Assembly: GCF_042679605.1 (NCBI RefSeq) | Contig: NZ_JBHTMU010000022.1 | Span: forward strand, 1 to 64,000 | Source: Litorisediminicola beolgyonensis | Lineage (GTDB): Bacteria > Pseudomonadota > Alphaproteobacteria > Rhodobacterales > Rhodobacteraceae | Length of the DNA: 64,000 nt | Direction of reading: 5' to 3' | Shown here: piece by piece, positions 43,546-52,800 of the stretch | Numbering within the stretch: the first letter of the stretch is position 1 | How the letters are laid out: every line of letters starts with the position of its first letter | The notes under the pieces: model-generated | The model's database searches: none | Told to the model about the DNA's origin: nothing | The model's input: the letters and a program-made list of their open reading frames with translations, nothing else | Position numbers and translations under genes: made by a program

Positions 43546-44213
43546 ACTCTTCCCGTGTCAAATCTGAACCGCATGCGGCGAGGAGGAGGGGGCGCATCCG
43601 GATGCTGTTGTATACAATTCTCGGAAGCAGGCCTCGCAGCTACTGCGACTTTGGTCGTAGTCTCGGTCTCGGTCTCGGTCTCGCCGGACGTCTCGGCTTC
43701 CGCGACGGTGGTCTCCTCCGCCACCGCAACCGGCGTTTCCGCCTCCGTCTCCGAGATCTCGGTGTCCGTCCGGCTCTCATCGTCCCGCGCCGCCTTGGCC
43801 TCGGCCTCGGCCATCAGGGCGTCGAGATGGCTCTTCATGCTGCCGCGCAACGTGTCGAAGGCGGTGGCCACGCCCGGCGCGTCTGTGGCGGCGGCGGTGA
43901 AATCGGTGTCGTAATCGTTCAGCCCGTCGAGACAGGCCAGAACCGGGTTCGACCGCCAGAGCGTGCGGAGCGCGCGGCGGCGCAGATGTTCGGGGATCTC
44001 GCGCCGCATGAAGCCCACGATCCCGTCGCCGGGCAACAGGTCCTCGGGCGCGGGCAGGCCGAACTCAGCCAGGATCTCGTCATCGCTTTTCTCAGCGAGC
44101 CGTGCGGCCTCTTCGGCGTGACGGCGATCCTCGGCGTCCGCGACCGCGGCGACCTTCTCCGCTTCCTCGGCCTCGGCGACGCGGGCGCGGCGGCGGCTCC
44201 AGAAATCGCTCAT
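43542..44213 (-). CDS. DUF3306 protein of the FDH cluster
   Basis: A 223-residue protein. The N-terminal MSDFWSRRRARVAEAE and the central SDDEILAEFGLPAPEDLLPGDGIVGFMRREIPEHLRRRALRTLWRSNPVLACLDGLNDYDTDF match the DUF3306 family found beside formate dehydrogenase genes. The C-terminal 80 residues are low-complexity, rich in Glu, Thr and Ala, and include an ETETET run encoded by a hexanucleotide repeat. The start at 44213 overlaps the DUF3305 stop codon. A role in FDH maturation is inferred from context only. Confidence 0.83.
   Translation of the reverse strand: MSDFWSRRRARVAEAEEAEKVAAVADAEDRRHAEEAARLAEKSDDEILAEFGLPAPEDLLPGDGIVGFMRREIPEHLRRRALRTLWRSNPVLACLDGLNDYDTDFTAAATDAPGVATAFDTLRGSMKSHLDALMAEAEAKAARDDESRTDTEISETEAETPVAVAEETTVAEAETSGETETETETTTKVAVAARPASENCIQQHPDAPPPPRRMRFRFDTGRV
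43661..43683. repeat. Hexanucleotide TCTCGG repeat within the DUF3306 gene
   Basis: Three full and one partial copies of TCTCGG lie in tandem. Read on the minus strand they encode alternating Glu-Thr. Gain or loss of a unit would change protein length without shifting the frame. Confidence 0.85.
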
Positions 44214-44806
44214 GCCGAGCCTCCATGCCGCCGCGCGGTCGGCGCGCGATAGACATCGGTGTCCTGCGAGATGCGCGGATCGCCGATCCCGCCCTCGGGG
44301 CGGTCGTCGCGATGCTTGCGCCGCTTGCGCTTGACGAAGGGCTCCTCGACGTAATGCGCGGCGGTCCATTGTGCCACGAAGGAAAGGACCTCGGGCGGCA
44401 TCGCCACCTTCTCGACGATCTCGTCGCCGCTCTCGGAGAAGAGCGCGGCCTCGTGCGGGTTCGCGGTCACCAGATGCACCCGCCAGGGGAACGTCCCGTC
44501 GGTCGCGGGCCGCAGCACCACGTAGAGCGACGGTACCGCTTCGGTCAGCGCGATCCGGTAGGCCTCGGCCTCGCCGCGCCAGAGGGTGAGGGTCACCGTG
44601 GCGGCGTGAAACTCGGCGATCCCGTCGCGCTCGTGCAGGAGCTTCCAGTCGGCGGGGCCCGCGCCCGGGATCACTGCCACGGGTTTCCAGACCTCGCGCT
44701 GCCATCGGGTGACGCCCGGCGTCCGACGCACCACCACGCCGAGCGCGATGCGGTCAGAGACGCGGTCCGTCCCGTTTCCGGTGGCGGGGTCGCTGGTCGT
44801 GGTCAC
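44210..44806 (-). CDS. DUF3305 protein of the FDH cluster
   Basis: A 198-residue cytoplasmic protein with the DUF3305 features IALGVVVRRTPGVTRWQREVWKPVAVIPGA and FVAQWTAAHYVEEPFVKRKRRKHRDDRPEGGIGDPRISQ. It is the first gene of the leftward FDH operon, divergent from the 4Fe-4S protein gene across a 165-base promoter region. The stop codon overlaps the DUF3306 start. The family occurs almost only with FDH genes, suggesting a role in assembly; the basic C-terminal stretch could bind nucleic acid or a cofactor, but that is a guess. Confidence 0.83.
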   Translation of the reverse strand: MTTTSDPATGNGTDRVSDRIALGVVVRRTPGVTRWQREVWKPVAVIPGAGPADWKLLHERDGIAEFHAATVTLTLWRGEAEAYRIALTEAVPSLYVVLRPATDGTFPWRVHLVTANPHEAALFSESGDEIVEKVAMPPEVLSFVAQWTAAHYVEEPFVKRKRRKHRDDRPEGGIGDPRISQDTDVYRAPTARRHGGSA

Positions 44807-44971
44807 TATGGGGCCTCCCGATCCGTCCTTGGCGAGGGACGGTTGCTTTCAGCTTAGCCTACCGTCTTGTGTAGACCAGTACCCTCACGTATCAAAAACC
44901 GAATTTCCGAAAATGCGTGTTCTTGTGCTCATCTTTGCGTGAGCAGGGTCCTGCGCGAAGGGAGGATCGGA

Positions 44972-46933
44972 ATGACCAAGCGCATCCTGCTCTGCGATTG
45001 CGAGGGAAGTCAGCCCGTCGCGGCAGAGGCCATCGCCAAGGCCACAGGCTGCACGGCGGGCCGTGTCTTCACCGCGCTCTGCACCCGCGAGGCCGAGCGC
45101 GCCGCCGAGGCGCTGGGGCAGGGCGAGGTCATCGTCGCCTGCGGCCAGGAGCGCGCCTTCTTCGAGATGCTGGCCGAGGAGATCGGCGCCGAGACGCCGG
45201 GCTTCGTCGACATCCGCGACCGCGCTGGCTGGTCCGACGAGGCCCGGGCCGCCGGTCCGAAACAGGCCGCCCTTGCCGCCGAGGCGATGGTCGCCGTCCC
45301 GGCGCCCGCCACGCGTGACGTGATGTCGGAAGGCACCTGCCTTCTGGTGGGCGCGGGCGAGACCGCCTTTGCCGCTGCCGCCGAGCTTTCGAAGACGCTC
45401 GCGGTGACGGTGCTCCAGACCGATGACAGCGAAGTGCCCGCCGATCGCAGCTTCGACGTGATCCGCGGCCGTCTGGCGCGCGCCTCCGGAGCGCTTGGCG
45501 GGTTCTCGGTGCGGATCGACGCGATGCGGGCGCTGTCTCCGGGCGGGCGCGGCGCGTTCACCTTCACCGAGCCGCGCGACGGGGCGATGTCGGACTGCGA
45601 CATCCTTCTGGACCTGACCGGCGATGCGCCGCTCTTTCCCGCGCCCGAGAAGCGCGAGGGCTACCTGCGGGCCGATCCGCGCCAGCCCGGCGCGGTGGCG
45701 CGCGCGCTGGGGCAGGCGGCGCAGCTCGTGGGCACCTTCGAGAAGCCGCTGCATGTGCGGCTCGAGCCTGCGCTCTGCGCGCATTCCCGTGCCAGCCAGT
45801 CCGGATGCTCGCGCTGCCTCGATGCCTGCCCGACCGGGGCGATCACCGTGGCGGGCGACCATGTCGCCGTCGACCAGATGATCTGCGCGGGCTGCGGGTC
45901 CTGCTCGGCGCTCTGCCCCTCGGGTGCGATCTCCTACGACGCGCCGCCGGTGGCGAGCCTCTTCCGCCGCATCGACACGCTGGCCCGCGCCTATCGCGGC
46001 GCAGGCGGCGGCGCGCCCCGGCTTCTGGTCCATGACGACGGCCACGGGGCCGAGATGATCCGCCTTGCCGCGCGCTTCGGGCGGGGTCTGCCCGCCGACG
46101 TGATCCCGTTCGAGACCGCGGCACTTGCGGGCTTCGGCCATGCCGAGATGCTGGCGGCCCTCGGCGCGGGCTTCTCGCGCGTCGATCTCTTGCTCTCGCC
46201 CAGGACCGAGCGCGAGGTGCCCGAGCGCGAAACGGCACTGGCCAATGCCATCGCCGGGGCGCAAGCGGTCCGCTGCCTCGACCTCGCCGACCCGGACGCC
46301 TTGCCCGACGCGCTCTATGGCGGCGCGGCCCCGGCGCTCTGCGATCCGGTCCTGCCCATCGGCACGCGGCGGCAGGTGACCCGCGTCTCTGCCAAGGCAC
46401 TGCGCGGCGACGCCACCGTGGACCTGCCCGAAGGCGCGCCCTACGGCGCGGTGCTCGTCAACGAGGAGGCCTGCACGCTCTGCCTCTCCTGCGTGTCGCT
46501 CTGCCCCTCGGGCGCGCTCGGCGACAACCCGGACAAACCGCAGCTCCTCTTCCAGGAGGACGCCTGCCTGCAATGCGGCATCTGCGCGAGCGCCTGTCCC
46601 GAGGACGCGATCACGCTCGCGCCGCGGCTCGACCTCAGCGACACGGCGCTGGGGCAGGTGGTCAAGAAAGAGGAAGAGCCCTTCGCCTGCGTCGAATGCG
46701 GCGCGCTGTTCGGCGTGCGGTCGACGGTCGAGCGGATCATGGAGAAGCTCGCCGGGAACCACGCGATGTTCGCCAATCCACAAGCGGCGCGCATGATCCA
46801 GATGTGCGACGATTGCCGGGTGCGGGCGCAGTTCCACTCTGCCAACAATCCGTTCGGCGGCGGCGAGCGACCGCGCGTGCGCACGACCGAGGATTACCTC
46901 GAGACCGGCCCCTCGAAGCGCCGCGATCACTGA
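44972..46933 (+). CDS. Multi-cluster 4Fe-4S protein of the FDH cluster
   Basis: A 653-residue soluble protein. It begins MTKRILLCDCEGSQ, has a large central region without known motifs, and carries several 4Fe-4S sites. One ferredoxin pair lies around residues 270-320 (CSRCLDACP and CAGCGSCSALCPSG). A second lies around 500-550 (CTLCLSCVSLCPSG and CLQCGICASACPED). An isolated CVECG and a CDDC follow near the C-terminus. Homologues accompany FDH and DUF3305/3306 genes in related bacteria. Electron supply for FDH maturation, or a cytoplasmic electron link, is plausible. GGGAGG upstream supports the start. Confidence 0.82.
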   Translation: MTKRILLCDCEGSQPVAAEAIAKATGCTAGRVFTALCTREAERAAEALGQGEVIVACGQERAFFEMLAEEIGAETPGFVDIRDRAGWSDEARAAGPKQAALAAEAMVAVPAPATRDVMSEGTCLLVGAGETAFAAAAELSKTLAVTVLQTDDSEVPADRSFDVIRGRLARASGALGGFSVRIDAMRALSPGGRGAFTFTEPRDGAMSDCDILLDLTGDAPLFPAPEKREGYLRADPRQPGAVARALGQAAQLVGTFEKPLHVRLEPALCAHSRASQSGCSRCLDACPTGAITVAGDHVAVDQMICAGCGSCSALCPSGAISYDAPPVASLFRRIDTLARAYRGAGGGAPRLLVHDDGHGAEMIRLAARFGRGLPADVIPFETAALAGFGHAEMLAALGAGFSRVDLLLSPRTEREVPERETALANAIAGAQAVRCLDLADPDALPDALYGGAAPALCDPVLPIGTRRQVTRVSAKALRGDATVDLPEGAPYGAVLVNEEACTLCLSCVSLCPSGALGDNPDKPQLLFQEDACLQCGICASACPEDAITLAPRLDLSDTALGQVVKKEEEPFACVECGALFGVRSTVERIMEKLAGNHAMFANPQAARMIQMCDDCRVRAQFHSANNPFGGGERPRVRTTEDYLETGPSKRRDH

Positions 46934-46952
46934 TGCCGATGGCAGTCCGGTC

Positions 46953-47690
46953 TCAGCGCGCCTCAACCGGCGCGCCGAGATCGGCCGCGCTCATCTCCGC
47001 GACATAGGCCAGGATATGGTCGATCTCGTCGAGCGTCAGGCGGACCGGCACGATCGGAGGCGGGCGCATGGGATCGAAGGGGGCGGTGACGTCTTCGACC
47101 TGCGTGAAGGACGGGTGCGGGTTCAGCGCGAAGAAGCCCTCGAACCGCTCGCTCCAGTTCGGCAGGGCCCGGAGCGCCGGGAAGGACGGCGTGGACCCGA
47201 TGGAGCGCATCCTGTCCGCCGCCGACAGCGCGTGACAGCGTCCGCAGGCGCGCTCCGACACCTTGGCGCCGAGCGCGGCGTCGCCGGTGAAGGTGATGAC
47301 CTCGTCGGTGACGACATCGCGGTCCGGCGGCGTGAAGCCCGCGCCCTCGGCAGGCACGAAGGCGGCGATGGTCTCGCGCCCGATCTCGGAGGTGAGCCAG
47401 TCGTGGAAGGCCTCGGCATCGGGATCGCCGTTGCTGTCGAAGCCCCAGCTTGCGTCGCCGCGCAGGATGACCGGCGGACCAGAGGGCCCGAGCACGGCAT
47501 CGGCCTCGGCATCGCCGGGCAGCCGCGTGATCCGGGTCCCGGTCTTCAGCGCGTAGCGCGGCAGCACATAGGCCGCGAAGCCGCTGTCCTCGAGCGCTTC
47601 GGGGATTGCGAGGCTGAAGGCGCGGTCGGCCTCGGCCAGACCCGCGATGGGCCAGAGCGCCAAGGCGAGGCAGAGGGACATGAGGCGCAT
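46953..47690 (-). CDS. Cytochrome c protein with a binding-protein-like N-terminus
   Basis: A 245-residue exported protein. A signal peptide (MRLMSLCLALALWPIAGLAEA) is followed by about 105 residues that resemble the first and last pieces of a tungstate/molybdate-type periplasmic binding protein: LAIPEALEDSGFAAYVLP, YALKTGTRITRL, and AFHDWLTSEIGRETIAAF. The middle of such a protein is missing. A cytochrome c domain follows, with haem motif C149-G-R-C152-H153. It converges on the 4Fe-4S gene and diverges from the DUF6494 operon. It may take electrons from formate dehydrogenase. Confidence 0.75.
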   Translation of the reverse strand: MRLMSLCLALALWPIAGLAEADRAFSLAIPEALEDSGFAAYVLPRYALKTGTRITRLPGDAEADAVLGPSGPPVILRGDASWGFDSNGDPDAEAFHDWLTSEIGRETIAAFVPAEGAGFTPPDRDVVTDEVITFTGDAALGAKVSERACGRCHALSAADRMRSIGSTPSFPALRALPNWSERFEGFFALNPHPSFTQVEDVTAPFDPMRPPPIVPVRLTLDEIDHILAYVAEMSAADLGAPVEAR

Positions 47691-47802
47691 GCGGGGGCTC
47701 CTGACGCGGCAGTGATGAGGGTCGAGGGGCTCTGGCTTGCAAGCCTATGGGCGCGCCGCTACACCCGTCAACGCTCTCGTCTCCGGGGAAAGGATCGCCA
47801 AG

Positions 47803-47991
47803 ATGAACGAAGACCTGAACATGTCGCTGAGGAAATTCCTCAAGCAGGTGGGTGTGACCTCGCAGAAGGCCATCGAAGAGGCGGTCGCGGCGACCGAGAA
47901 CACCGAAGGCAAGCGCTTCGCGCTGAAGATGGTCCTGACCTGCGAAGAGCTGGACCTGAACCACGAAGTCAACGGCACGATCCAGGGGTAA
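47803..47991 (+). CDS. DUF6494 family small protein
   Basis: A 62-residue cytoplasmic protein, MNEDLNMSLRKFLKQVGVTSQKAIEEAV followed by KMVLTCEELDLNHEVNGTIQG. The size and pattern match the DUF6494 family, whose function is unknown. The start at 47803 follows GGGGAAAGG. It is the first gene of a tight four-gene operon with Mrp, a lipoate-ligase-like protein and DUF6505, and the next gene begins 4 bases after its stop codon. Confidence 0.82.
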   Translation: MNEDLNMSLRKFLKQVGVTSQKAIEEAVAATENTEGKRFALKMVLTCEELDLNHEVNGTIQG

Positions 47992-47995
47992 TTCA

Positions 47996-49056
<1,061 letters not shown>

Positions 49057-49060
<4 letters not shown>

Positions 49061-49761
49061 CCGAACGCCCGTCCTTCCCGCCGCTTCTGACCGGCGTGGC
49101 AGTGCCGGGCGATGCGCCGCGCGCCGCGGCTATCGCGGCGGCGCGGGACGGGTGCGATGCGGGAACGATCTTCTACGACCCGAGCGCGCCGGATCTGGCG
49201 GCGGCCATCGTGCTGGCGCCGGATGTGGCGCTCGCCCAAGCGGCGCAGATGCTGCCGCTCCTCGCTGTCGGTTGCCAGAACGCGCTCGGCGCCATCGCGC
49301 CGCCCGAGGTGGGCATGCATCTTGGCTGGGACGGAACGCTGCGCGTGAATGGCGGACGGGCCGGGCGGGTGGCCCTGGTCGCGCCGACACCCGAGCCCAA
49401 GCATGTCCCGGACTGGCTGATCGGCGTGCTGGAGCTGCGCTTCGAGATCGATCTCGACCGCGGCGGCGACCGCCCGGAGGAGACCGCGCTCCGCGCCGAG
49501 GGCTGTGGCGATCTCGCGCCCCTGGACCTGCTCGAAGCCTGGGCGCGGCACAGCCTCAACTGGCTGCACCGCTGGGAGGTCGACGGCCCCGCCGAGCTCC
49601 ACCGCGAATGGACCGCGCTCTCCGACGAGATCGGCAAGGAGCTTGCGGTCGCCGGGCGTTCCGGGACCGCGCTCGGGCTCGACGAAGAGCTCGGCCTGTT
49701 GTTGAAGACCGCAGACGGCACCGAGCTTGTGCCCCTCACCGCCCTTCTGGAGACGCCATGA
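49057..49761 (+). CDS. Biotin/lipoate-ligase-like protein (DUF4444)
   Basis: A 234-residue protein of the biotin/lipoate protein ligase superfamily variant that carries a C-terminal DUF4444 domain. Recognisable are FPPLLTGVAVPGDAP at the start, AIVLAPDVALAQAAQML, GMHLGWDGTLRVNGGRAGRVAL, and the C-terminal LGLDEELGLLLKTADGTELVPL. The strongly conserved GGGxVxH-type ligase loop is not evident, so ordinary lipoate or biotin transfer is doubtful. It overlaps mrp and the DUF6505 gene by 4 bases on either side, implying a shared task. Confidence 0.8.
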
Positions 49762-50240
49762 GCCTCGCCCGCGCCATCCACTTTGACGACAGCGACACCC
49801 GCGTCTATGCGCGCCACGCCCGGACCGGCGAATGGTGTATTTCCGGCGGTTTCGAGTTCTCGAACTGGGGCGAGGGCGATCTCGAGGGCAAGGCGCGCCA
49901 GGCCTTCGCCAACGGGTTCCTGGGGCTCGAGACCTTCGGGCGGGTGACCTTCGTGGCCGTGACGCGGATCGAACCCGCCGAGCGTGAAGAACTCGTCACC
50001 GCGCTCGCCGAGCATTTCGTGGCGGTCTACGGCGCCCCCACGCTCGAGGCCGCGCGCAGCGTGGCCGAACAGGAGATCGCCGATATGGAGGATCTCTGCG
50101 AGGGCCATGCGCCGAACACGCTTCTGACCGTCAGCCGCGAGCTGACAGGGGCGGGCGTGCGCGAGGCCTTTCGCGTGATCGAGCCGCAGGATGCCGAGCT
50201 CGAGGCCTTCGCGGTGCACGGGGATAGCGATCCCCACTGA
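49758..50240 (+). CDS. DUF6505 family protein
   Basis: A 160-residue cytoplasmic protein beginning MSLARAIHFDDSDTRVYARHARTGEWCISGGFEFSNWGEGDLEGKARQAFANGFLGLETFGRVTFVAV, which matches the DUF6505 family. No catalytic motif is seen; one Cys (C27) and a later C in EDLCEG are present. It closes the DUF6494/mrp/DUF4444/DUF6505 operon, with its start overlapping the previous stop. A cofactor-assembly role is inferred only from this company. Confidence 0.8.
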   Translation: MSLARAIHFDDSDTRVYARHARTGEWCISGGFEFSNWGEGDLEGKARQAFANGFLGLETFGRVTFVAVTRIEPAEREELVTALAEHFVAVYGAPTLEAARSVAEQEIADMEDLCEGHAPNTLLTVSRELTGAGVREAFRVIEPQDAELEAFAVHGDSDPH

Positions 50241-50378
50241 CGGGCAGGGCGCGCAGTCTTGCTGCGAGAAGCCCCTTTTCAGAACAATCTTGCGCGAATC
50301 ATTTCCGATTTCGACGCGATATGTCCGGGACGCAGCGTCATTTAAGGTGACGTTAAGGCAAGTCGCGTGGGCGATTTC

Positions 50379-50391
50379 TTCAATGATTGAA
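50379..50391. promoter_or_regulatory. Palindrome upstream of the 393-residue gene
   Basis: TTCAAT-G-ATTGAA is a perfect 13-bp palindrome about 100 bases before the next gene, close to a TTGACG hexamer (50397-50402). It could be an operator. The rest of the 249-base gap shows no gene. Confidence 0.35.
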
Positions 50392-50489
50392 ATGGGTTGA
50401 CGCAGCGTTAACAGAGCCTCGTCAGGGTGTCGGCAACTTCGATGGACGCAAGAAACCATCGACGCGTCACAGCCGAGAGGACAACCGAC

Positions 50490-51671
50490 ATGACCGCTGC
50501 CCGAGTTCCGGATTCCCTGCTGATCGCCGAATGCGAAGATGGCGCGTTTTCACGCCGCTGTTCCGTCGTGCCGATCCGCCCGCTGAGCCCCGAGGGCGCC
50601 GAGCTGGCGCGGGACATGGCCTTTGCCTGGGCGCTCGACCTCTGCGCGGACAGCCCCTTCGACAGCCTCTCGGCCTGTCGCTCGACGCCGCTCGGGGCGG
50701 AACTGGCGGCGCTCGAGGCGCTCTATGACCGGCTGGCCGTTCCGGCGGGGCAGGGCCTCAACGCACTCTCGACCGCCGCTGCGACCCGGACCGGCAGCGC
50801 GCTCTGGTCCACGCTCGGCCATGCCGAGCACGGCGCCGAGCTGCGCCCCAACGCCGAGATGCCGCGGCTCGACGGGCCGCTCTCCGACTGGCTCGGCTGG
50901 GCCGAGGCCGCCTTTGGCGTGCGTCTCCTGCGCCCCGGCCTCGACCGGGCCGAGACCCCGCGGACGCCCAGAGAACTTGCGCAGAAGGTGCTGCGCGGTG
51001 AACCGGCCTGGCCCTTCCTCGCCTACGCGATCCGGCGGCTGTCGGAAGGGGCAGAGGTGACCTCGGGCACTGGCCAGCGCCTGCTCTCCAGGCTGGGCGA
51101 AGCGGCAGTACGTTCGCGCCTCCTGTCGCAGCGCGCACGGCACGACCGCCGCCGCCCGTCGGTCATCGCGGCGCAGCTGAGCCTTCTGGCGAGCGGCGCG
51201 CGCCCCGACGAGGTCGCGGACGGCGCGGAGCTGTTGCCGGTCCTGTCGGTCCTGCAGCGCGACGCCCCCCGGCTCGTCGCCGCGATCTCCGCGCGCGGGC
51301 GCAGCCACGCGACGCTCTCGACCGGCTTGCCCTTGCCCGAGGGCGGTGTCGCCTCGGGCTGGAGTCCGCTCGATATCGAGTGCGACCTGTCGCTCTCGCG
51401 GCCCAATCCGCATCCGAGCGAGGATCGCGGTCACGTGATCGCCGCCGCCGCTGCCGCCGACATCCTGACCGCCGCCTTCGGCGACGGGAGCGCGGCTGCA
51501 GACAGTGAAGCGCTTCTTGCCGATACCGTTCTGGCCCGCGCCGTCACCGGCGGCGTCTGGGCGCAGGACATCGCCACCGAGATCGAGCTTGGCCGCGCCG
51601 TCGCGCGGGTCGTGCTTGAAGACAACGACCGGGGTGGGGCCAGTGGCCGGCCCGCTCTGCGTCTGGTCTGA
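50490..51671 (+). CDS. Unrecognised 393-residue protein
   Basis: A soluble protein of 393 residues with no signal peptide or membrane segment and a strongly helical, Ala/Leu/Arg-rich composition. I do not recognise a family. The C-terminal part contains SPLDIECDLSLSRPNPHPSEDRG, DILTAAFGDGSAAADSEALLADTVLA and ELGRAVARVVLE. It stands alone, preceded by a gene-free 249-base region and GAGAGG ribosome site and followed by two hairpins. The codon bias and GC content match its neighbours, so it is a real gene of the host lineage. No function can be proposed. Confidence 0.8.
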   Translation: MTAARVPDSLLIAECEDGAFSRRCSVVPIRPLSPEGAELARDMAFAWALDLCADSPFDSLSACRSTPLGAELAALEALYDRLAVPAGQGLNALSTAAATRTGSALWSTLGHAEHGAELRPNAEMPRLDGPLSDWLGWAEAAFGVRLLRPGLDRAETPRTPRELAQKVLRGEPAWPFLAYAIRRLSEGAEVTSGTGQRLLSRLGEAAVRSRLLSQRARHDRRRPSVIAAQLSLLASGARPDEVADGAELLPVLSVLQRDAPRLVAAISARGRSHATLSTGLPLPEGGVASGWSPLDIECDLSLSRPNPHPSEDRGHVIAAAAAADILTAAFGDGSAAADSEALLADTVLARAVTGGVWAQDIATEIELGRAVARVVLEDNDRGGASGRPALRLV

Positions 51672-51696
51672 CCGGACCTCTCCCGCCGGTCAGACC
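51665..51696 (+). other. Perfect 11-bp hairpin across a stop codon
   Basis: GGTCTGACCGG and CCGGTCAGACC pair perfectly around a 10-base loop. The first arm contains the TGA stop (51669-51671) of the 393-residue gene. It stands just ahead of the T-tailed terminator at 51702 and probably helps to protect the mRNA end. Confidence 0.6.
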
Positions 51697-51701
51697 CTGG
51701 T

Positions 51702-51744
51702 CCGCTGCTATCCGCCGAGACCCGGCGGGTGGCAGCGGTTTTTT
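51702..51744 (+). terminator. Strong terminator after the 393-residue gene
   Basis: A 15-bp stem (CCGCTGCTATCCGCC / GGCGGGTGGCAGCGG, with two G-T pairs) and a 7-base loop are followed by TTTTTT. Confidence 0.93.
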
Positions 51745-51809
51745 CGTCTCGGTGCAACCCGGACCGCGGTGTCCGCGTTGAGTTGTGAAACCTGATTGGG
51801 AGACACATA

Positions 51810-52025
51810 ATGAATATGGATGAGATCAAGGGCCGCTGGACCGAGATGAAGGGCAAGGTGCGCGAGGAATGGGGCGAGCTGACCGATGACGAGATCCTCG
51901 AGACGCGCGGCGAGCGCGAGCAGATGATTGGCAAGCTCCAGGCGCGTTACGGCAAGACCCGGGAAGAAGTCGAGCGCGAGTTCGACAGTTGGGTCGCCAA
52001 GATGAAGTCCGACAGCGGCACCTAA
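51810..52025 (+). CDS. CsbD-family stress protein
   Basis: A 71-residue hydrophilic protein with the CsbD signature MDEIKGRWTEMKGKVREEWGELTDDE near the start, and a C-terminal KTREEVEREFDSWVAKM helix. CsbD-like proteins are small, abundant and induced by general stress in many bacteria; their molecular role is unknown. GGGAG precedes the ATG. It has its own short promoter region after the upstream terminator and is not in an operon. Confidence 0.9.
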   Translation: MNMDEIKGRWTEMKGKVREEWGELTDDEILETRGEREQMIGKLQARYGKTREEVEREFDSWVAKMKSDSGT

Positions 52026-52046
52026 GACAGCACTAGGTCCGGCGCG

Positions 52047-52754
52047 TCAGTTGCGATCGGCGATCCTCGGCGGCTTCGGCGCGCCGGAGATCTCCAGGAT
52101 CAGCTTGCGCCGGACCGCCTCGGCAAAGCTCGCGCGGTCCTCGGCCGTGACGACGAAGGCGCCGGGCCCGCCGATGATGCGCTCCTCGTAGAGCGCCTCG
52201 AGCCCGCCCTGCGCCCGGCCCGGATCGTCGGGCCGCAAGATCGGCAGGGCGTTGATCGTGACGCCCGCGGCCACAACCTGGTCCCGGGCCTCGGCAATGC
52301 CGGGGCCCGACCAGTTATTGGCACTGTCGCCCGAGAAATCGATGACGCGGCGGAATCCTTCGAAATCATTCTCCTCCATCAGCCGCACCCCTTCGAGGAG
52401 CGCGGCGCCGATGGCGTTCCGGCCATAGGCTTGCCTTGGACCGGTGCGGATCGCCTGGGCGAAGGCCTCGGCGCTTTCGGCGTCGTCGATGCGCGCCCAA
52501 TCGGCGACCTGGGCCTGGTTGGTGGCCCATTCGACATAGGTCAACGCGATGTGGCCATAGGCGGTGCTCTGGATCACGTCGAGCACGCCGGGATCGGTGA
52601 TCGCCTGAGCGTAGCCTTCGCGCTGGAAGGCCAGTTCGCGTGCGTCGATGGAGCCCGAGGCATCGGCCAGAAGCACCAATTCGAGACTGGTCTCCTCGGC
52701 GCGGAGCGTCGTGGCGGCGAGGGCGAGGATCAGGCTGAAACAGAGCGTGCGCAT
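52047..52754 (-). CDS. DUF1194 exported protein with a von Willebrand A-like fold
   Basis: A 235-residue protein. A signal peptide (MRTLCFSLILALAATTLRA) is followed by a domain with the MIDAS-like VLLADASGSIDARE, the RNAIGAALLEGV segment and VIDFSGDSANNWSGP, all typical of DUF1194. These proteins are expected to be periplasmic and to bind a divalent metal ion; their role is unknown. The ATG at 52754 is chosen because it opens a clean signal peptide; a TTG at 52772 would add six residues. Confidence 0.82.
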   Translation of the reverse strand: MRTLCFSLILALAATTLRAEETSLELVLLADASGSIDARELAFQREGYAQAITDPGVLDVIQSTAYGHIALTYVEWATNQAQVADWARIDDAESAEAFAQAIRTGPRQAYGRNAIGAALLEGVRLMEENDFEGFRRVIDFSGDSANNWSGPGIAEARDQVVAAGVTINALPILRPDDPGRAQGGLEALYEERIIGGPGAFVVTAEDRASFAEAVRRKLILEISGAPKPPRIADRN

Positions 52755-52800
52755 GCCGTCAGCGAACAGCAAGGGATGCGATGCGGCAAGAGCCGAGCGC

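Noticed and set aside
43542..44705. A 387-codon version of the DUF3306 gene
   Set aside because: The extra N-terminal part is an Arg-rich frame shadowing the DUF3305 gene; the family homology begins at the ATG at 44213.
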